Shown piece by piece: positions 9,010-17,548 of a DNA stretch of 64,000 nucleotides. The translations under genes and the position numbers were made by a program. The stretch's first letter is position 1, and each line of letters opens with the position of its first letter. The DNA is from JAAELZ01 sp965223465. Lineage in GTDB: Bacteria > Pseudomonadota > Gammaproteobacteria > Arenicellales > Poriferihabitantaceae. The notes under the pieces are model-generated. The model was not told where the DNA came from, searched no databases, and worked only from the letters and a program-made list of their open reading frames with translations. The stretch lies in the NCBI GenBank assembly GCA_965223465.1, contig OZ245025.1, forward strand, positions 806,001-870,000, read 5' to 3'.

Positions 9010-10017
9010 TTAAACAAGAGGCGAGACCTGGGTTAACCAGTTGTGGGTATCGGCCACTTCTCCCCATTGTATTGCGTTTAATGCGCTTTTTAATTCACTG
9101 ACTTTAGGGCCCACCTTCCCATCACCAAGCAGATATTCCTTGCCCTCATAAATCAATGTGCCAACCGACGTCAACACCGCCGCCGTTCCTGATAGCGCAG
9201 CTTCAGCACCAGTGTGGCGACTGCGTTCGATCAATTCATCAACCGATAAATCACGTTCTACCACTTTTAGCCCTTTCTCTGCTGATAAAACCAAAATTGA
9301 ATCTCGGGTGACACCATGCAAAAATGATTCATCCAGTGATTTTGTAATGACCTCATCACCGTCGAATAATATAAAGTTAGCAGCGCCGGTTTCAGTCACT
9401 CCATCGCTAGCAGCGAATAATACCTGGTCCGCGTTGTAATCTGCCTTCGCGCGGATAATGTGCTTGAGCGCGCTGGCATAATTGCCCCCACTTTTAATCA
9501 TGCCGTTATCGGGCGCACAGCGCATCCCCTTATCTTCCAACAGTAATCGTAAAGTGGTATCGCCACTGAAGTATTCGCCAACGGGCGAGAGTAGAATGTA
9601 CATCATCGACTCGGCTGATGGCGCTGCGGCTTTGCCGATTGCCGCTTCGGTACCGATATGGGTTGGTCTGATATACATCGACCCGGGTAATTCCGGTACC
9701 ATTGATGCAAATTTGGCCACAATACCGATAATCATTTCCCCTAGCAATTGCTGATCTACCTGCGGTAAGGCGAGTAGACGGCTACTTTGCGCGAAGCGCT
9801 TGATGTTTTGATCCATCCTGAATATTTTGATACTTCCATCCGCATGGCGAAAAGCTTTCAAGCCCTCAAAACAGGTACTGGCATAATGCAAGACGTGGCT
9901 CCCCGGATGCAAGGTCAACGAATCGCTGCTTACATATTCTGAACTTGTCCAAGCGCCATCTGCATACTTGGAAATAATCATCTCCGGTGCAAATTCAGTA
10001 CCAAATGCCTTTGCCAT
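9010..10017 (-). CDS. ilvE: Branched-chain amino acid aminotransferase
   Basis: PLP-dependent class IV aminotransferase that makes leucine, isoleucine and valine from their 2-oxo acids. At 335 residues it resembles the longer BCAT type: HYASTCFEGLKAFRHADGS near residues 44-62, YIRPTHIGTEA near 116, the PLP-lysine region IKSGGNYASALKHI near 172, VTETGAANFILF near 208 and the phosphate-binding HGVTRDSILVL near 234. ATG 10017 is the chosen start. It is monocistronic by appearance, separated from HiPIP upstream by a strong terminator. Confidence 0.93.
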   Translation of the reverse strand: MAKAFGTEFAPEMIISKYADGAWTSSEYVSSDSLTLHPGSHVLHYASTCFEGLKAFRHADGSIKIFRMDQNIKRFAQSSRLLALPQVDQQLLGEMIIGIVAKFASMVPELPGSMYIRPTHIGTEAAIGKAAAPSAESMMYILLSPVGEYFSGDTTLRLLLEDKGMRCAPDNGMIKSGGNYASALKHIIRAKADYNADQVLFAASDGVTETGAANFILFDGDEVITKSLDESFLHGVTRDSILVLSAEKGLKVVERDLSVDELIERSRHTGAEAALSGTAAVLTSVGTLIYEGKEYLLGDGKVGPKVSELKSALNAIQWGEVADTHNWLTQVSPLV

Positions 10018-10393
10018 CTCTGTTTAATCTCATACCTAAAAATGAGAATATGCCACATCAATTTTGATATTACTAGCGCTCAGTCAAACAGCTTTGAGTG
10101 CTTGGTTTTACCGTGTCGCTTGTGAGCGATTATGGCCATGGTCAGCGATGGGTTATAGGCATAATGCTCGGATTATTATGATTTGCGGATCAGAACCAAA
10201 CTTCCCCCTGTATTGAAATCGTACGTGGTAACCCAAACCACTGTCTTCACCCAGCGATATTATTCCACTTCTTGGTTTACTTAAGTGATCTAGCAATTAT
10301 TAGATGAGTTGTTCGCTCTCAATTTAGTAGGAAGTTTGCAGGTTCTAAATGGGCCTATCGTTAGCGTTAATCACCGCGTAGAGAAAAGCATAA
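10018..10393. other. Intergenic region upstream of ilvE
   Basis: About 375 bases between the ilvE start and the HiPIP terminator. It must contain the ilvE promoter. No leader peptide with a run of branched-chain amino-acid codons was recognised, nor any attenuator hairpin, and there is no supported gene. Confidence 0.4.
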
Positions 10394-10421
10394 AAAAAGC
10401 CAGACTTTCGTCTGGCTTTTT
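10392..10421 (-). terminator. Intrinsic terminator after HiPIP
   Basis: AAAAAGCCAGAC and GTCTGGCTTTTT form a perfect 12-bp stem around a four-base loop (10394-10421). On the minus strand the stem ends in seven Ts. It lies 64 bases past the HiPIP stop codon and separates that gene from ilvE. It is nearly symmetrical, so some activity on the other strand is possible. Confidence 0.9.
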
Positions 10422-10447
10422 GAATATGTCGTGCCGTAAAGGCGATA

Positions 10448-10470
10448 TTTGATCACCCCTGGTGATCAAA
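10448..10470 (-). promoter_or_regulatory. Stable hairpin just after the HiPIP stop codon
   Basis: TTTGATCACC and GGTGATCAAA form a perfect 10-bp stem with a three-base loop, 15 bases past the HiPIP stop. It has no T run and is followed by the true terminator, so it is more likely an mRNA 3'-end stability element or a protein-binding palindrome than a terminator. Confidence 0.5.
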
Positions 10471-10484
10471 CATTTCGTTAAATA

Positions 10485-10811
10485 CTAACTAACTCTTTGT
10501 GCCCAGGAAGCGCACCAACCGGCTGCTGCCACTGATTTACCTGCGAAAATAGCGCAAGGACCCCACTCAGCTGCGTCGGCATCAGTATAGAGCTGGCAGT
10601 TAGCACAAGTTGCCGTGTCATCGGTACGTTCGGACTCTGTTGCATCGTGCTTGTATTTTAAGCCCATTGCGACGGGATCACTTTCTTCCAGTTGAGGCAA
10701 ATCTGAGGCTTGGGCTACGCCATTAACCACAATATTGGCAAATGGTGCAGCAACGATGCTGGTCGCACCTAGCTTCAAAAATTTACGTCGGCTACTAATT
10801 TGTTTTTTCAT
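10485..10811 (-). CDS. High-potential iron-sulfur protein (HiPIP), Tat-exported
   Basis: Small periplasmic electron carrier with one [4Fe-4S]3+/2+ cluster. The product is 108 residues from ATG 10811, chosen because AGAGGTG sits seven bases upstream; a longer reading frame to 10865 adds only unrelated residues. The signal peptide has the twin-arginine motif SSRRKFLKLG followed by a hydrophobic stretch ending near VAQA. The mature part has the four cluster cysteines in the HiPIP pattern: CANC, GPC and GWC, with aromatic residues packing the C-terminus. In other bacteria HiPIPs donate electrons to photosynthetic reaction centres or terminal oxidases; no partner is encoded nearby. Confidence 0.93.
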   Translation of the reverse strand: MKKQISSRRKFLKLGATSIVAAPFANIVVNGVAQASDLPQLEESDPVAMGLKYKHDATESERTDDTATCANCQLYTDADAAEWGPCAIFAGKSVAAAGWCASWAQRVS

Positions 10812-11259
10812 ATATACACCTCTTGATTCAGTTGACCTATTGGCCAATTTTAAAAACCATTGCACGCAATGGCCGTGACAATCAACCCGAACATTTCCAC
10901 GCTTGGGTCACCCATTAGCCAGCTCGAAGTCTAAACTGGCTAATGGCTAACCCCTTTATATTTAAATAGGTTTAACGGTAGTTAAGATGATATTGAGATG
11001 ATTGCTAAACTATATATTAGCGTGTAATTTTAATGAATGATACCTTAACCACACTTAAACCACATTTTGGACTGTGGCTTAAACCTACATCGGTGCGTAT
11101 TCCCACGTTTCAACAATTCGCACTGCGATAAGTGCCCGCCACAAACACTGCCTACCCGATGATTGCCATTTAATTTAGGCCATTTATTTGCAACTAGTTA
11201 ACAAGCAGCGATTATGATAACGATATAATTAAGTATTCCATTTTGCAATCTTTTATCTT
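10812..11259. other. Divergent intergenic region between HiPIP and an outer-membrane protein gene
   Basis: About 450 bases serving as promoter region for both flanking genes. It holds a perfect 11-bp inverted repeat, CCATTAGCCAG and CTGGCTAATGG (10912-10922 and 10936-10946), about 100 bases before the HiPIP start, and a TATAAT hexamer (11224-11229) 31 bases before the outer-membrane protein gene. No gene was found in it. Confidence 0.5.
10912..10946. promoter_or_regulatory. 11-bp inverted repeat upstream of HiPIP
   Basis: CCATTAGCCAG and CTGGCTAATGG are perfect inverted copies separated by 13 bases. The position in the HiPIP upstream region fits an operator for a dimeric regulator or a leader hairpin. 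The arms are seen directly; no known regulator consensus was matched. Confidence 0.4.
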
Positions 11260-11823
11260 ATGAAGAAACTAAATTTAATAGGCCCTGGCGCAATCCTGGC
11301 TGGAACACTAATGTCGGCTACGACAGTACAAGCTGAAGGCTATTCCTTTTTACCATTTATGCAGGACGGCTATGAATTCAAGCCGACTTTATCCGTTACT
11401 GGTGGCCAGCTCGATCCAGATGTAAGTGGCGTTGATACGGCAAGTACCTTTGGTATAGAACTGTCTTTTACCTGTCCTCTGTTGGCCACACCCACCAACG
11501 GTATTCGTCAACAATTAAGCATAACCAGCTCAGATAAAGATGGCCTGGAAATGACCAGCTACGAGCTCAATCCGCATTACGTGATTGGTTTAAACCCGAA
11601 TTTCGGCATTGGGTTTGGCCCGGGAATTGGGCTGCTCAATGTGGATTATGGCGGCGATTCAGATACGGTATTTACCGGTCAACTGGGCGCTAGCATGCAC
11701 TATCGTACGGGGGCTGTCTATCTTGGTCTCGAAGCCCGTCAGCAATTTACCGCTGATGTGGATATGCTTGATGATGATGCCAATAACACGCGCTTGAGCT
11801 TTAAGCTTGGGGTTGATTTTTAG
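11260..11823 (+). CDS. Small outer-membrane beta-barrel protein, unknown role
   Basis: 187 residues with a cleavable signal peptide (MKKLNLIGPG... ending near VQAEG, residues 1-26). The mature part is glycine-rich with alternating hydrophobic and polar residues and ends in a phenylalanine (GVDF), the C-terminal signature recognised by the BAM outer-membrane assembly machinery. Length and pattern suggest an 8-stranded barrel of the OmpW/OmpA-like or lipid A-deacylase-like fold, but no specific family could be assigned. A TATAAT at 11224-11229 and a downstream terminator suggest a single-gene transcript. Confidence 0.65.
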   Translation: MKKLNLIGPGAILAGTLMSATTVQAEGYSFLPFMQDGYEFKPTLSVTGGQLDPDVSGVDTASTFGIELSFTCPLLATPTNGIRQQLSITSSDKDGLEMTSYELNPHYVIGLNPNFGIGFGPGIGLLNVDYGGDSDTVFTGQLGASMHYRTGAVYLGLEARQQFTADVDMLDDDANNTRLSFKLGVDF

Positions 11824-11869
11824 CATGGGCGATTTCAGACTGAATATTTAGCAGCAACCTTTCGATGGG

Positions 11870-11899
11870 CCGGGTTATGCACATAACTGGGTCTTTTTT
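11870..11899 (+). terminator. Intrinsic terminator after the outer-membrane protein gene
   Basis: CCGGGTTAT and ATAACTGGG form a nine-pair stem with one mismatch and one G-T pair around GCAC, followed by TCTTTTTT. It lies 47 bases past the stop codon on the plus strand and before the convergent relA stop. Confidence 0.65.
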
Positions 11900-11922
11900 G
11901 GGCTAACGATACGCAGGCGAGC

Positions 11923-14070
11923 TTAAGACGAGATTGTGCGCTTTACTTCCAGCACATTAGGAATATTTTTCACCTGGCTAATAATTTTACCCAGCCGCTG
12001 CTGCCCGCTCACCTCGATATCTAATAATATCATCACCATGGATTCATCTTCCTGAATATCCAGCACTGCCTTGAGAATACTAACATCGTCATCTTTAAGC
12101 GCATTGGTCACGTCGTGCAGCATATTATGCCTGTTATAGGCTAAAACGCTAATACTCACCACAAACTGGGTTTGATCGCCCACCCCCCAGCTAACATCGA
12201 TTAGACGATCCAAATCCTCTTCTCTTAGTGCATGCATATTCGAGCACTGCCTTTGGTGAACGGTAATTCCACGACCGCGCGTGATATAACCGACGATATC
12301 ATCTCCTGGCATGGGCTGGCAGCAATTGGCAATTTGTGTTTTGAGTTTACCGACACCGTGAACAATAAATTGATCATTTGCCGGCAATGGTTTATTACGT
12401 TGCTTGACCAATCTGGCCCTGGTTTTTTCAGTCTGCTGGACGAATGGATTAAGTAATTTCATGACCTTGACATCGCCGACACCCAGGGTAATCATCATCT
12501 CATCAACCGAATCATAAGGTGCGGTTCTGGCAATTTTGTCAAATGACAAGTCCTGCAACCGATACCGGTTCAACGCCCTTTCCAGCTTTTCACGTCCTAA
12601 GGCCAGATACTTATCTCGATCTTCGGTTTTGAACCAATGGATAATTCTGCCACGCGCGCGACTGGTCTTGATGTAACCCGGTAAAGCAATCCAATCGCGA
12701 CTGGGTGAGCCGGTTTTGACCGTAATAATTTCCACCTGATCACCGGTTTTGAGTGGCGTATTCAACGGGCGCATGGTTTGATTGATACGGGTACCGCGCG
12801 TTCGATGCCCTACTTCAGTATGAATCGCATAGGCAAAATCAATCGCCGTTGCGCCCTGGGGTAAATCAATAACCCGGCCCTTGGGCGTGAACACATAAAT
12901 TCGACTTTCTTCGGTTTCAGCATCAAACCGAGCGGCCAGGTTTTTATCGGCAGTTATATCCTCTTTCCATTCTAATAGTTGTCGTAACCATTGGATTTTG
13001 TTGTCGATACTCTGATCTTTGCCGGCTTTTTCCTTGTAACGCCAGTGGGCAGCGATACCCAGTTCGTTTTCGGCGTGCATTTCGTGTGTGCGAATTTGGA
13101 CCTCAACCACTTTTTCTTGAGGTCCGATCACTGCGGTATGTATGGATTGGTAGCCGTTTGGTTTCGGCGTGGCAATGTAGTCATCAAATTCGCCGGGCAG
13201 GTATTGCCACTGGGTGTGCACCAGCCCCAATACGGTATAACATTGATCGATACTATCTACTAATATCCGAATAGCGCGAATATCATGAATATTGTCAAAC
13301 GATAGCTGTTTGGATTTCATTTTGCGCCAAATACTATAGATATGCTTGGGCCGACCATAAACCTTGGCACTCAAACCTGCTTTCTTAGTGCTCTGCTCAA
13401 CTTGTTGGATAAAGGCGTCAATATACTGCTCTCGCGCACTGCGCTTCTCAGCCAGTTGGCGAGCGACATGTTGATAATCTGCTGGCTCTAGATAGCGCAA
13501 TGCATAATCTTCCATTTCCCACTTTAAATACCAGACGCCTAAACGATTTGCCAAGCGCGCATACACATCCAAAGTAAGTTGGGCCGCCTCCCGCTTGCGC
13601 GTCTCTGATGCGTTTTTAAGACAGCGTAAATTATCAACCTGATCAGCCAGCTTGATCAAAACCACGCGCACATCGTTGACCATCGCGATGAGCATTTTTC
13701 GCAGGTTTTCATCGCTAACCGACCCTTGCTTTGACTTAGAAAACGCAGAAATGCTTTCCATTTGTGCCACACCCAATACCATCTCCTTCACCTCCAACCC
13801 AAATTCTGCTTGAATTTTCTCAAGTTGAGTTTGCGAAAATGGTGTAAAAACGGTTAAAAAAGCGCTAATCAACGCGTCATTATCTAACTCAATTTGCAGG
13901 CAGATTTCCTGTAAGCGTATCGCTTTTTGTATTTTTGCACGATTGTCTGCTTGCGCTAAATCCAGCCCCAGTTGAACCTGCGCAAATTCACCTAGCCGCT
14001 CACCATCAGTAGATAGAATCGCTACATTATTGTCTACTTGGGTCATTAGTTTGCTGTGTTGATTTCCCAT
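11923..14070 (-). CDS. relA: GTP pyrophosphokinase RelA
   Basis: Ribosome-associated (p)ppGpp synthetase of the stringent response. The product has 715 residues. The N-terminal hydrolase-like region lacks the HD...ED catalytic pair, as in gammaproteobacterial RelA, arguing against a bifunctional SpoT. The synthetase domain (about 235-350) has FDDYIATPKPNGYQSIHT and VEVQIRTHEMHAENELG. Next come a TGS domain (RIYVFTPKGRVIDLPQGATA, about 392-450), a zinc-finger segment with CC and C residues in ANCCQPMPGDDIVGY, and a C-terminal ACT domain. ATG 14070 is the start. The promoter region overlaps that of the divergent PqqD-like cassette. Confidence 0.93.
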   Translation of the reverse strand: MGNQHSKLMTQVDNNVAILSTDGERLGEFAQVQLGLDLAQADNRAKIQKAIRLQEICLQIELDNDALISAFLTVFTPFSQTQLEKIQAEFGLEVKEMVLGVAQMESISAFSKSKQGSVSDENLRKMLIAMVNDVRVVLIKLADQVDNLRCLKNASETRKREAAQLTLDVYARLANRLGVWYLKWEMEDYALRYLEPADYQHVARQLAEKRSAREQYIDAFIQQVEQSTKKAGLSAKVYGRPKHIYSIWRKMKSKQLSFDNIHDIRAIRILVDSIDQCYTVLGLVHTQWQYLPGEFDDYIATPKPNGYQSIHTAVIGPQEKVVEVQIRTHEMHAENELGIAAHWRYKEKAGKDQSIDNKIQWLRQLLEWKEDITADKNLAARFDAETEESRIYVFTPKGRVIDLPQGATAIDFAYAIHTEVGHRTRGTRINQTMRPLNTPLKTGDQVEIITVKTGSPSRDWIALPGYIKTSRARGRIIHWFKTEDRDKYLALGREKLERALNRYRLQDLSFDKIARTAPYDSVDEMMITLGVGDVKVMKLLNPFVQQTEKTRARLVKQRNKPLPANDQFIVHGVGKLKTQIANCCQPMPGDDIVGYITRGRGITVHQRQCSNMHALREEDLDRLIDVSWGVGDQTQFVVSISVLAYNRHNMLHDVTNALKDDDVSILKAVLDIQEDESMVMILLDIEVSGQQRLGKIISQVKNIPNVLEVKRTISS

Positions 14071-14093
14071 ACAATGTTAAAATACCACTCAGA

Positions 14094-14099
14094 TATACT
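14094..14099 (+). promoter_or_regulatory. Possible -10 element of the PqqD/HprK-like cassette
   Basis: TATACT lies 71 bases before the TTG start at 14170. No good -35 hexamer is seen at the expected spacing. If it is real, transcription begins downstream of the in-frame ATG at 14074, which supports the TTG start. Confidence 0.3.
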
Positions 14100-14169
14100 T
14101 AGTAACCATAAGCTTGGCTCAGAACGGTACCGCATTTATACAACAAGAAGTTATAGTAAGGAACTACCA

Positions 14170-14448
14170 TTGAACCATCTTGCCAAGAAAAAGCCCAAAA
14201 AGATCGACGATTTTAAGCTCGAAGAAATCGATGGTGAAATTTTATTGTATTCCCCTAAGGCCACCCAAGCGGTTTATCTGAACCAGAGCGCGGCCGTAAT
14301 ATGGCAAATGTGCAACGGGGAATTAAGTACCCAGGAAATCATCGAAGTTCTACAACATCAATTTCCAGAAGACGCCTCCACTATTGCAGATGATGTCATC
14401 GAAACCATCGAGCAACTGGTTTCATCCAAGGCGATTAGACTTATTTAA
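14170..14448 (+). CDS. PqqD-family peptide-binding protein of an HprK-like cassette
   Basis: A 92-residue PqqD-like (RRE-fold) protein. It contains LEEIDGEILLYSPKATQAVY followed by LNQSAAVIWQMCNGELSTQE and a helical tail, the typical layout of PqqD proteins that bind precursor peptides for modification enzymes. The start chosen is TTG 14170, with AAGGA seven bases upstream; the alternative in-frame ATG at 14074 has no ribosome site and adds unrelated residues. It is followed by an HprK-like kinase and a nucleotidyltransferase. This combination matches what is annotated elsewhere as the HPr-rel-A system (recalled, not checked); its function is not established. Confidence 0.8.
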   Translation: MNHLAKKKPKKIDDFKLEEIDGEILLYSPKATQAVYLNQSAAVIWQMCNGELSTQEIIEVLQHQFPEDASTIADDVIETIEQLVSSKAIRLI

Positions 14449-14471
14449 ACCACATTATATATCTTTCATAA

Positions 14472-15317
14472 ATGCCTGATAAAAGGATAAGTTTAGCTGG
14501 GCATTCGGTTGTTGTTTCGTGCGAAGATCCAGCGGCACAGGCCATGCTGGATTTTATGTTTGAAGATGTGCAGGAGGCACACCCAAGTACCGTTGAAGCA
14601 CGCTATGCTTTTGATCATTCCCATTCGAATAGTGCGCCTATTTGGTCGATCAGGCGAGATAATAAATCGCTCTATCAAAACACTTCGCTGACTGATACCG
14701 CTAACTTCCTCATGGGAGAGGTTCTGTTTGATTTGATTAGCCGCAATGACCAGTATATGGCGATTCACGCGGCTTTACTGTCGGATGCACAAGGAGGCAT
14801 CTTGTTGCCGGGAGAAAGTGGTAATGGGAAAAGTAGTCTTGCAATCTGGATGACCCTTAATGGCTATCAATATCATACAGACGAGTTAGTCCTGATCCCA
14901 CCCGGCAGTTTACAAACGCGCGTCTTTACGCGACCTTTTAATATCAAATCTCATGGTATTGACGCAATTGACAAGCTCATTGATATCGATCAGTTGGCAC
15001 CCGCCGCGGCCAGGGGTGATTTCATCACCATGATTCCGCATCGCGCCCTAAATCCAGATTTCGATGATACACCGCCCGAAATTTGTCGAATTGTATTCCC
15101 CAGTTTTGATCGACAAGCACAAAACAACCTCATGCCTCTGAGCCCTGCAGCAGCAGGGATCGAGCTGATGAAGACCAATGTCATTGCGCGAAATTTACCC
15201 AGTCATGGCTTTGACCAACTGCTTGATATTATTAAAGCTGTCCCTGCGTATAAGCTTAGCTATCGGCATTTTGACGCACTACCAGCATTAATAGGCAAGC
15301 TAAAAGAAGTATCGTGA
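14472..15317 (+). CDS. HPr kinase/phosphorylase-related P-loop protein
   Basis: 281 residues related to the C-terminal catalytic domain of HPr kinase. The P-loop PGESGNGKS is at residues 113-121, preceded by the conserved AIHAALLS and followed by a Walker-B-like HTDELVLI near 135 and TRPFNIKSHG near 154. It lacks the N-terminal HprK domain, so the substrate is unlikely to be HPr itself. It is 23 bases downstream of the PqqD-like gene and its stop overlaps the next start by four bases, so the three genes form an operon. Likely role, inferred only: phosphorylation or ATP-dependent handling of a peptide or small molecule. Confidence 0.8.
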   Translation: MPDKRISLAGHSVVVSCEDPAAQAMLDFMFEDVQEAHPSTVEARYAFDHSHSNSAPIWSIRRDNKSLYQNTSLTDTANFLMGEVLFDLISRNDQYMAIHAALLSDAQGGILLPGESGNGKSSLAIWMTLNGYQYHTDELVLIPPGSLQTRVFTRPFNIKSHGIDAIDKLIDIDQLAPAAARGDFITMIPHRALNPDFDDTPPEICRIVFPSFDRQAQNNLMPLSPAAAGIELMKTNVIARNLPSHGFDQLLDIIKAVPAYKLSYRHFDALPALIGKLKEVS

Positions 15318-16426
15318 ATTCACGCATCTATACGGCGCTGTGTGGCATTGCTGCCGCTGTGATAGACCCCCAATCCACAGATCAACTCAAAGCAGCGCTT
15401 AAACCAATAAAGGACTGGCAAGCGCTTGCTGACCAAGTCGAATTTCATGGCTTATCCGTTATGCTGGGTCAATTAGCCAACCAAGAAGATCTTGGATTAC
15501 CCAGAAATTTACGTTTACAGCTTAAGGCGCTTACTGTTCGTCATCAAAAGGTATTGATGGCACGCGAAATCATCCTTGCTGATGTAATCAATATTTTCGA
15601 ACAAAATCACATTTCTTTTGCGTTGCTCAAAGGCGCTGCGTTGTCCTCGCTCATATATGACCCACCATGGCTACGTCCAATGCGAGACGTTGATATTTTA
15701 GTCTCCAAGAAAGACGCTCAACACGCTCAGAAGCTTCTTCGTGATATTGGGTTTTCCAATGAGGACTTTAATTCCGGGTACTTATATGAACACCATCACT
15801 TACCCAACTCGACTCGAACCCAGAATGGTTTTACCATCAGTCTGGAGGTACATCATGATGCACTGTCTGGTGACGTCGCGGATTCCATCACATTTGATAG
15901 CTTAATCGACCCATTGCAGCGCTTTGAACTTGTTAAAAAGCAGGTTTCTGCGTTGGGGCATCGCGATATGCTCAAACATCTTTGCTACCACACTTTCGAA
16001 CCTGCTGACATTATCAAACTAGGATCGATTGTTGACTTAATCCTATATGCCAACACCTTTGCCGGCAAAATAGATTGGCCCACGCTGGAACGTACCCAGC
16101 CTGCTATCCCCAATACCTTACGCTGCATACATGCGCTCATTGCACTGCCTGACCCGCTACGGTCTAAACTGGGAAATATACCCGACAACTGGCAACCCGG
16201 CGGAATCGGCCAGGGATTTACTCCTTTGTCCAAAATAATAAATCTTGGTAGCATTTCGGAAAAGGCGCGCGCACTGTTGGCGCCATCAGATTGGTGGATG
16301 CATGTGCACTATGTTATAGCGCCTAATAAACCCTTAACCTTTGTCCGCTTTATCCGACACCCTTCCAATATCGTAAAATGGTTGTGGCGTCGACAACAGG
16401 CAAAACGTAAAAGCGAGCGAAATTAG
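15314..16426 (+). CDS. Nucleotidyltransferase-family protein (NTP_transf_5 type)
   Basis: 370 residues, starting at a GTG that overlaps the kinase stop (GTGA). The nucleotidyltransferase core shows the glycine motif LLKGAAL at 104-110 and the metal-binding RPMRDVDILV at 121-130, a DxD pattern. A third acidic residue probably lies in SLEVHHD. The C-terminal half is helical. Proteins of this type accompany PqqD and HprK-like genes in exosortase-, capsule- and lasso-peptide-like loci, but none of those enzymes is present here. Substrate unknown. Confidence 0.75.
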   Translation: MNSRIYTALCGIAAAVIDPQSTDQLKAALKPIKDWQALADQVEFHGLSVMLGQLANQEDLGLPRNLRLQLKALTVRHQKVLMAREIILADVINIFEQNHISFALLKGAALSSLIYDPPWLRPMRDVDILVSKKDAQHAQKLLRDIGFSNEDFNSGYLYEHHHLPNSTRTQNGFTISLEVHHDALSGDVADSITFDSLIDPLQRFELVKKQVSALGHRDMLKHLCYHTFEPADIIKLGSIVDLILYANTFAGKIDWPTLERTQPAIPNTLRCIHALIALPDPLRSKLGNIPDNWQPGGIGQGFTPLSKIINLGSISEKARALLAPSDWWMHVHYVIAPNKPLTFVRFIRHPSNIVKWLWRRQQAKRKSERN

Positions 16427-16438
16427 CGTCTATTTCGA

Positions 16439-17548
16439 CTAGCTAGTTTCAAGTATTATCTTTTGGTATGCTGATGATGTCTGGTCAGCCATTCTTTGCG
16501 CGGTAAAATACCGTGCATAATGTCGACGCGCTCGGTTACCATATTGTGCGCGCAAATCAGCGCTTTCAGCCAAGCGTTTAATATTGGTCGCCAACGCCTT
16601 AGCATCCCCACGAGCTGAAAGTAAACCCGTCTTTTGGTGTAGTACCGCCTCGCTAACGCCGCCCACATCACAGGCGACAACGGGTACGCCCATGTTCATT
16701 GCCTCCAGTATGCTTAAGGGTAAGCCTTCGTAGTTCGAAGGCAATACAAAAATATCTGCCTGGCTAAGATGGTGCTTGATATCGCGCGACTCACCAATAA
16801 GTTCCAGTCGTTGTCGTAAACCATGCGCTGTTATTTCTGCCGCTAACATTTGGCGTGCCGCGCCTTCGCCAATTATTTTTGCATGATAGGGTAAATCAAG
16901 TTGAGCTAAGGCTTTAACTAGCATTCCGTGGTTCTTCTGTTTAGCGTTCAAGCGTCCTATACTGATTATTCGAGTAGTATCTTGCTTTGGTTTAGGTAAT
17001 TCGGTATTGACCGAGCTCACGCCGTTTCTGATTAACAAGCGTTTGCTATCGGGGCCGGCATGTAAGCGCTGGGCGAGCAGGTAGTCGAATTTGGAAACCG
17101 TCGCAACGTGACCGATTGCTCGACACAGCACGAATTCGACTAATAAGCCGTATACGCGCTGCGCTGTGGGTGCACCCGGGGTAAAAGCCCAACCATGAGC
17201 AGTAAACAGACAAGGTATTTTTAGCCGCCACGCAGCCAGGCGGCCGATAACGCCCGCTTTTGACGAATGGCAATGTAACAGAGCCGGTTTTATCTCGCGC
17301 AACAAAGCTAAACACTCTTTCAGCGCTAGCCAATCCCGCTTCATATTGATCGGCCGTTTTAAGTGTTGTAATACCCGGATTTCTATATCAAGTTTGTGTG
17401 CTTCGTCGGTTAGGTAGTCCTCAAATCCGGTCGCGAGTACAAAACGATAATGCGCTTTCAAGCGCTTAAGTATTTCAAGGACGTGAATCTGCGCGCCGCC
17501 GATATCTGCCTGGGTGATCAGCAGTAGAATCGTTGGCTTGGTCGTCAT
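16439..17548 (-). CDS. Glycosyltransferase family 4
   Basis: GT-B fold retaining glycosyltransferase of 369 residues, probably acting on cell-surface polysaccharide or lipid-linked sugar. ITQADIGGAQIHVLEILKRL near residue 12 is the acceptor-side glycine loop, SIGRLNAKQKNHGMLVKAL near 196 begins the donor domain, and SNYEGLPLSILEAMNMGVPV near 277 with VACDVGGVSEAV carries the nucleotide-sugar glutamates. Its ATG overlaps the yjbQ stop by one base, so it is co-transcribed with yjbQ. It is convergent with the HprK-like cassette, 12 bases apart, so any link to that cassette is speculative. Confidence 0.88.
   Translation of the reverse strand: MTTKPTILLLITQADIGGAQIHVLEILKRLKAHYRFVLATGFEDYLTDEAHKLDIEIRVLQHLKRPINMKRDWLALKECLALLREIKPALLHCHSSKAGVIGRLAAWRLKIPCLFTAHGWAFTPGAPTAQRVYGLLVEFVLCRAIGHVATVSKFDYLLAQRLHAGPDSKRLLIRNGVSSVNTELPKPKQDTTRIISIGRLNAKQKNHGMLVKALAQLDLPYHAKIIGEGAARQMLAAEITAHGLRQRLELIGESRDIKHHLSQADIFVLPSNYEGLPLSILEAMNMGVPVVACDVGGVSEAVLHQKTGLLSARGDAKALATNIKRLAESADLRAQYGNRARRHYARYFTAQRMADQTSSAYQKIILETS

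Noticed and set aside
14074..14169. N-terminal extension of the PqqD-like protein, or a precursor peptide, from ATG 14074
   Set aside because: No ribosome site, in frame with the PqqD-like gene rather than separate, and upstream of the probable -10 element; TTG 14170 has AAGGA at good spacing.
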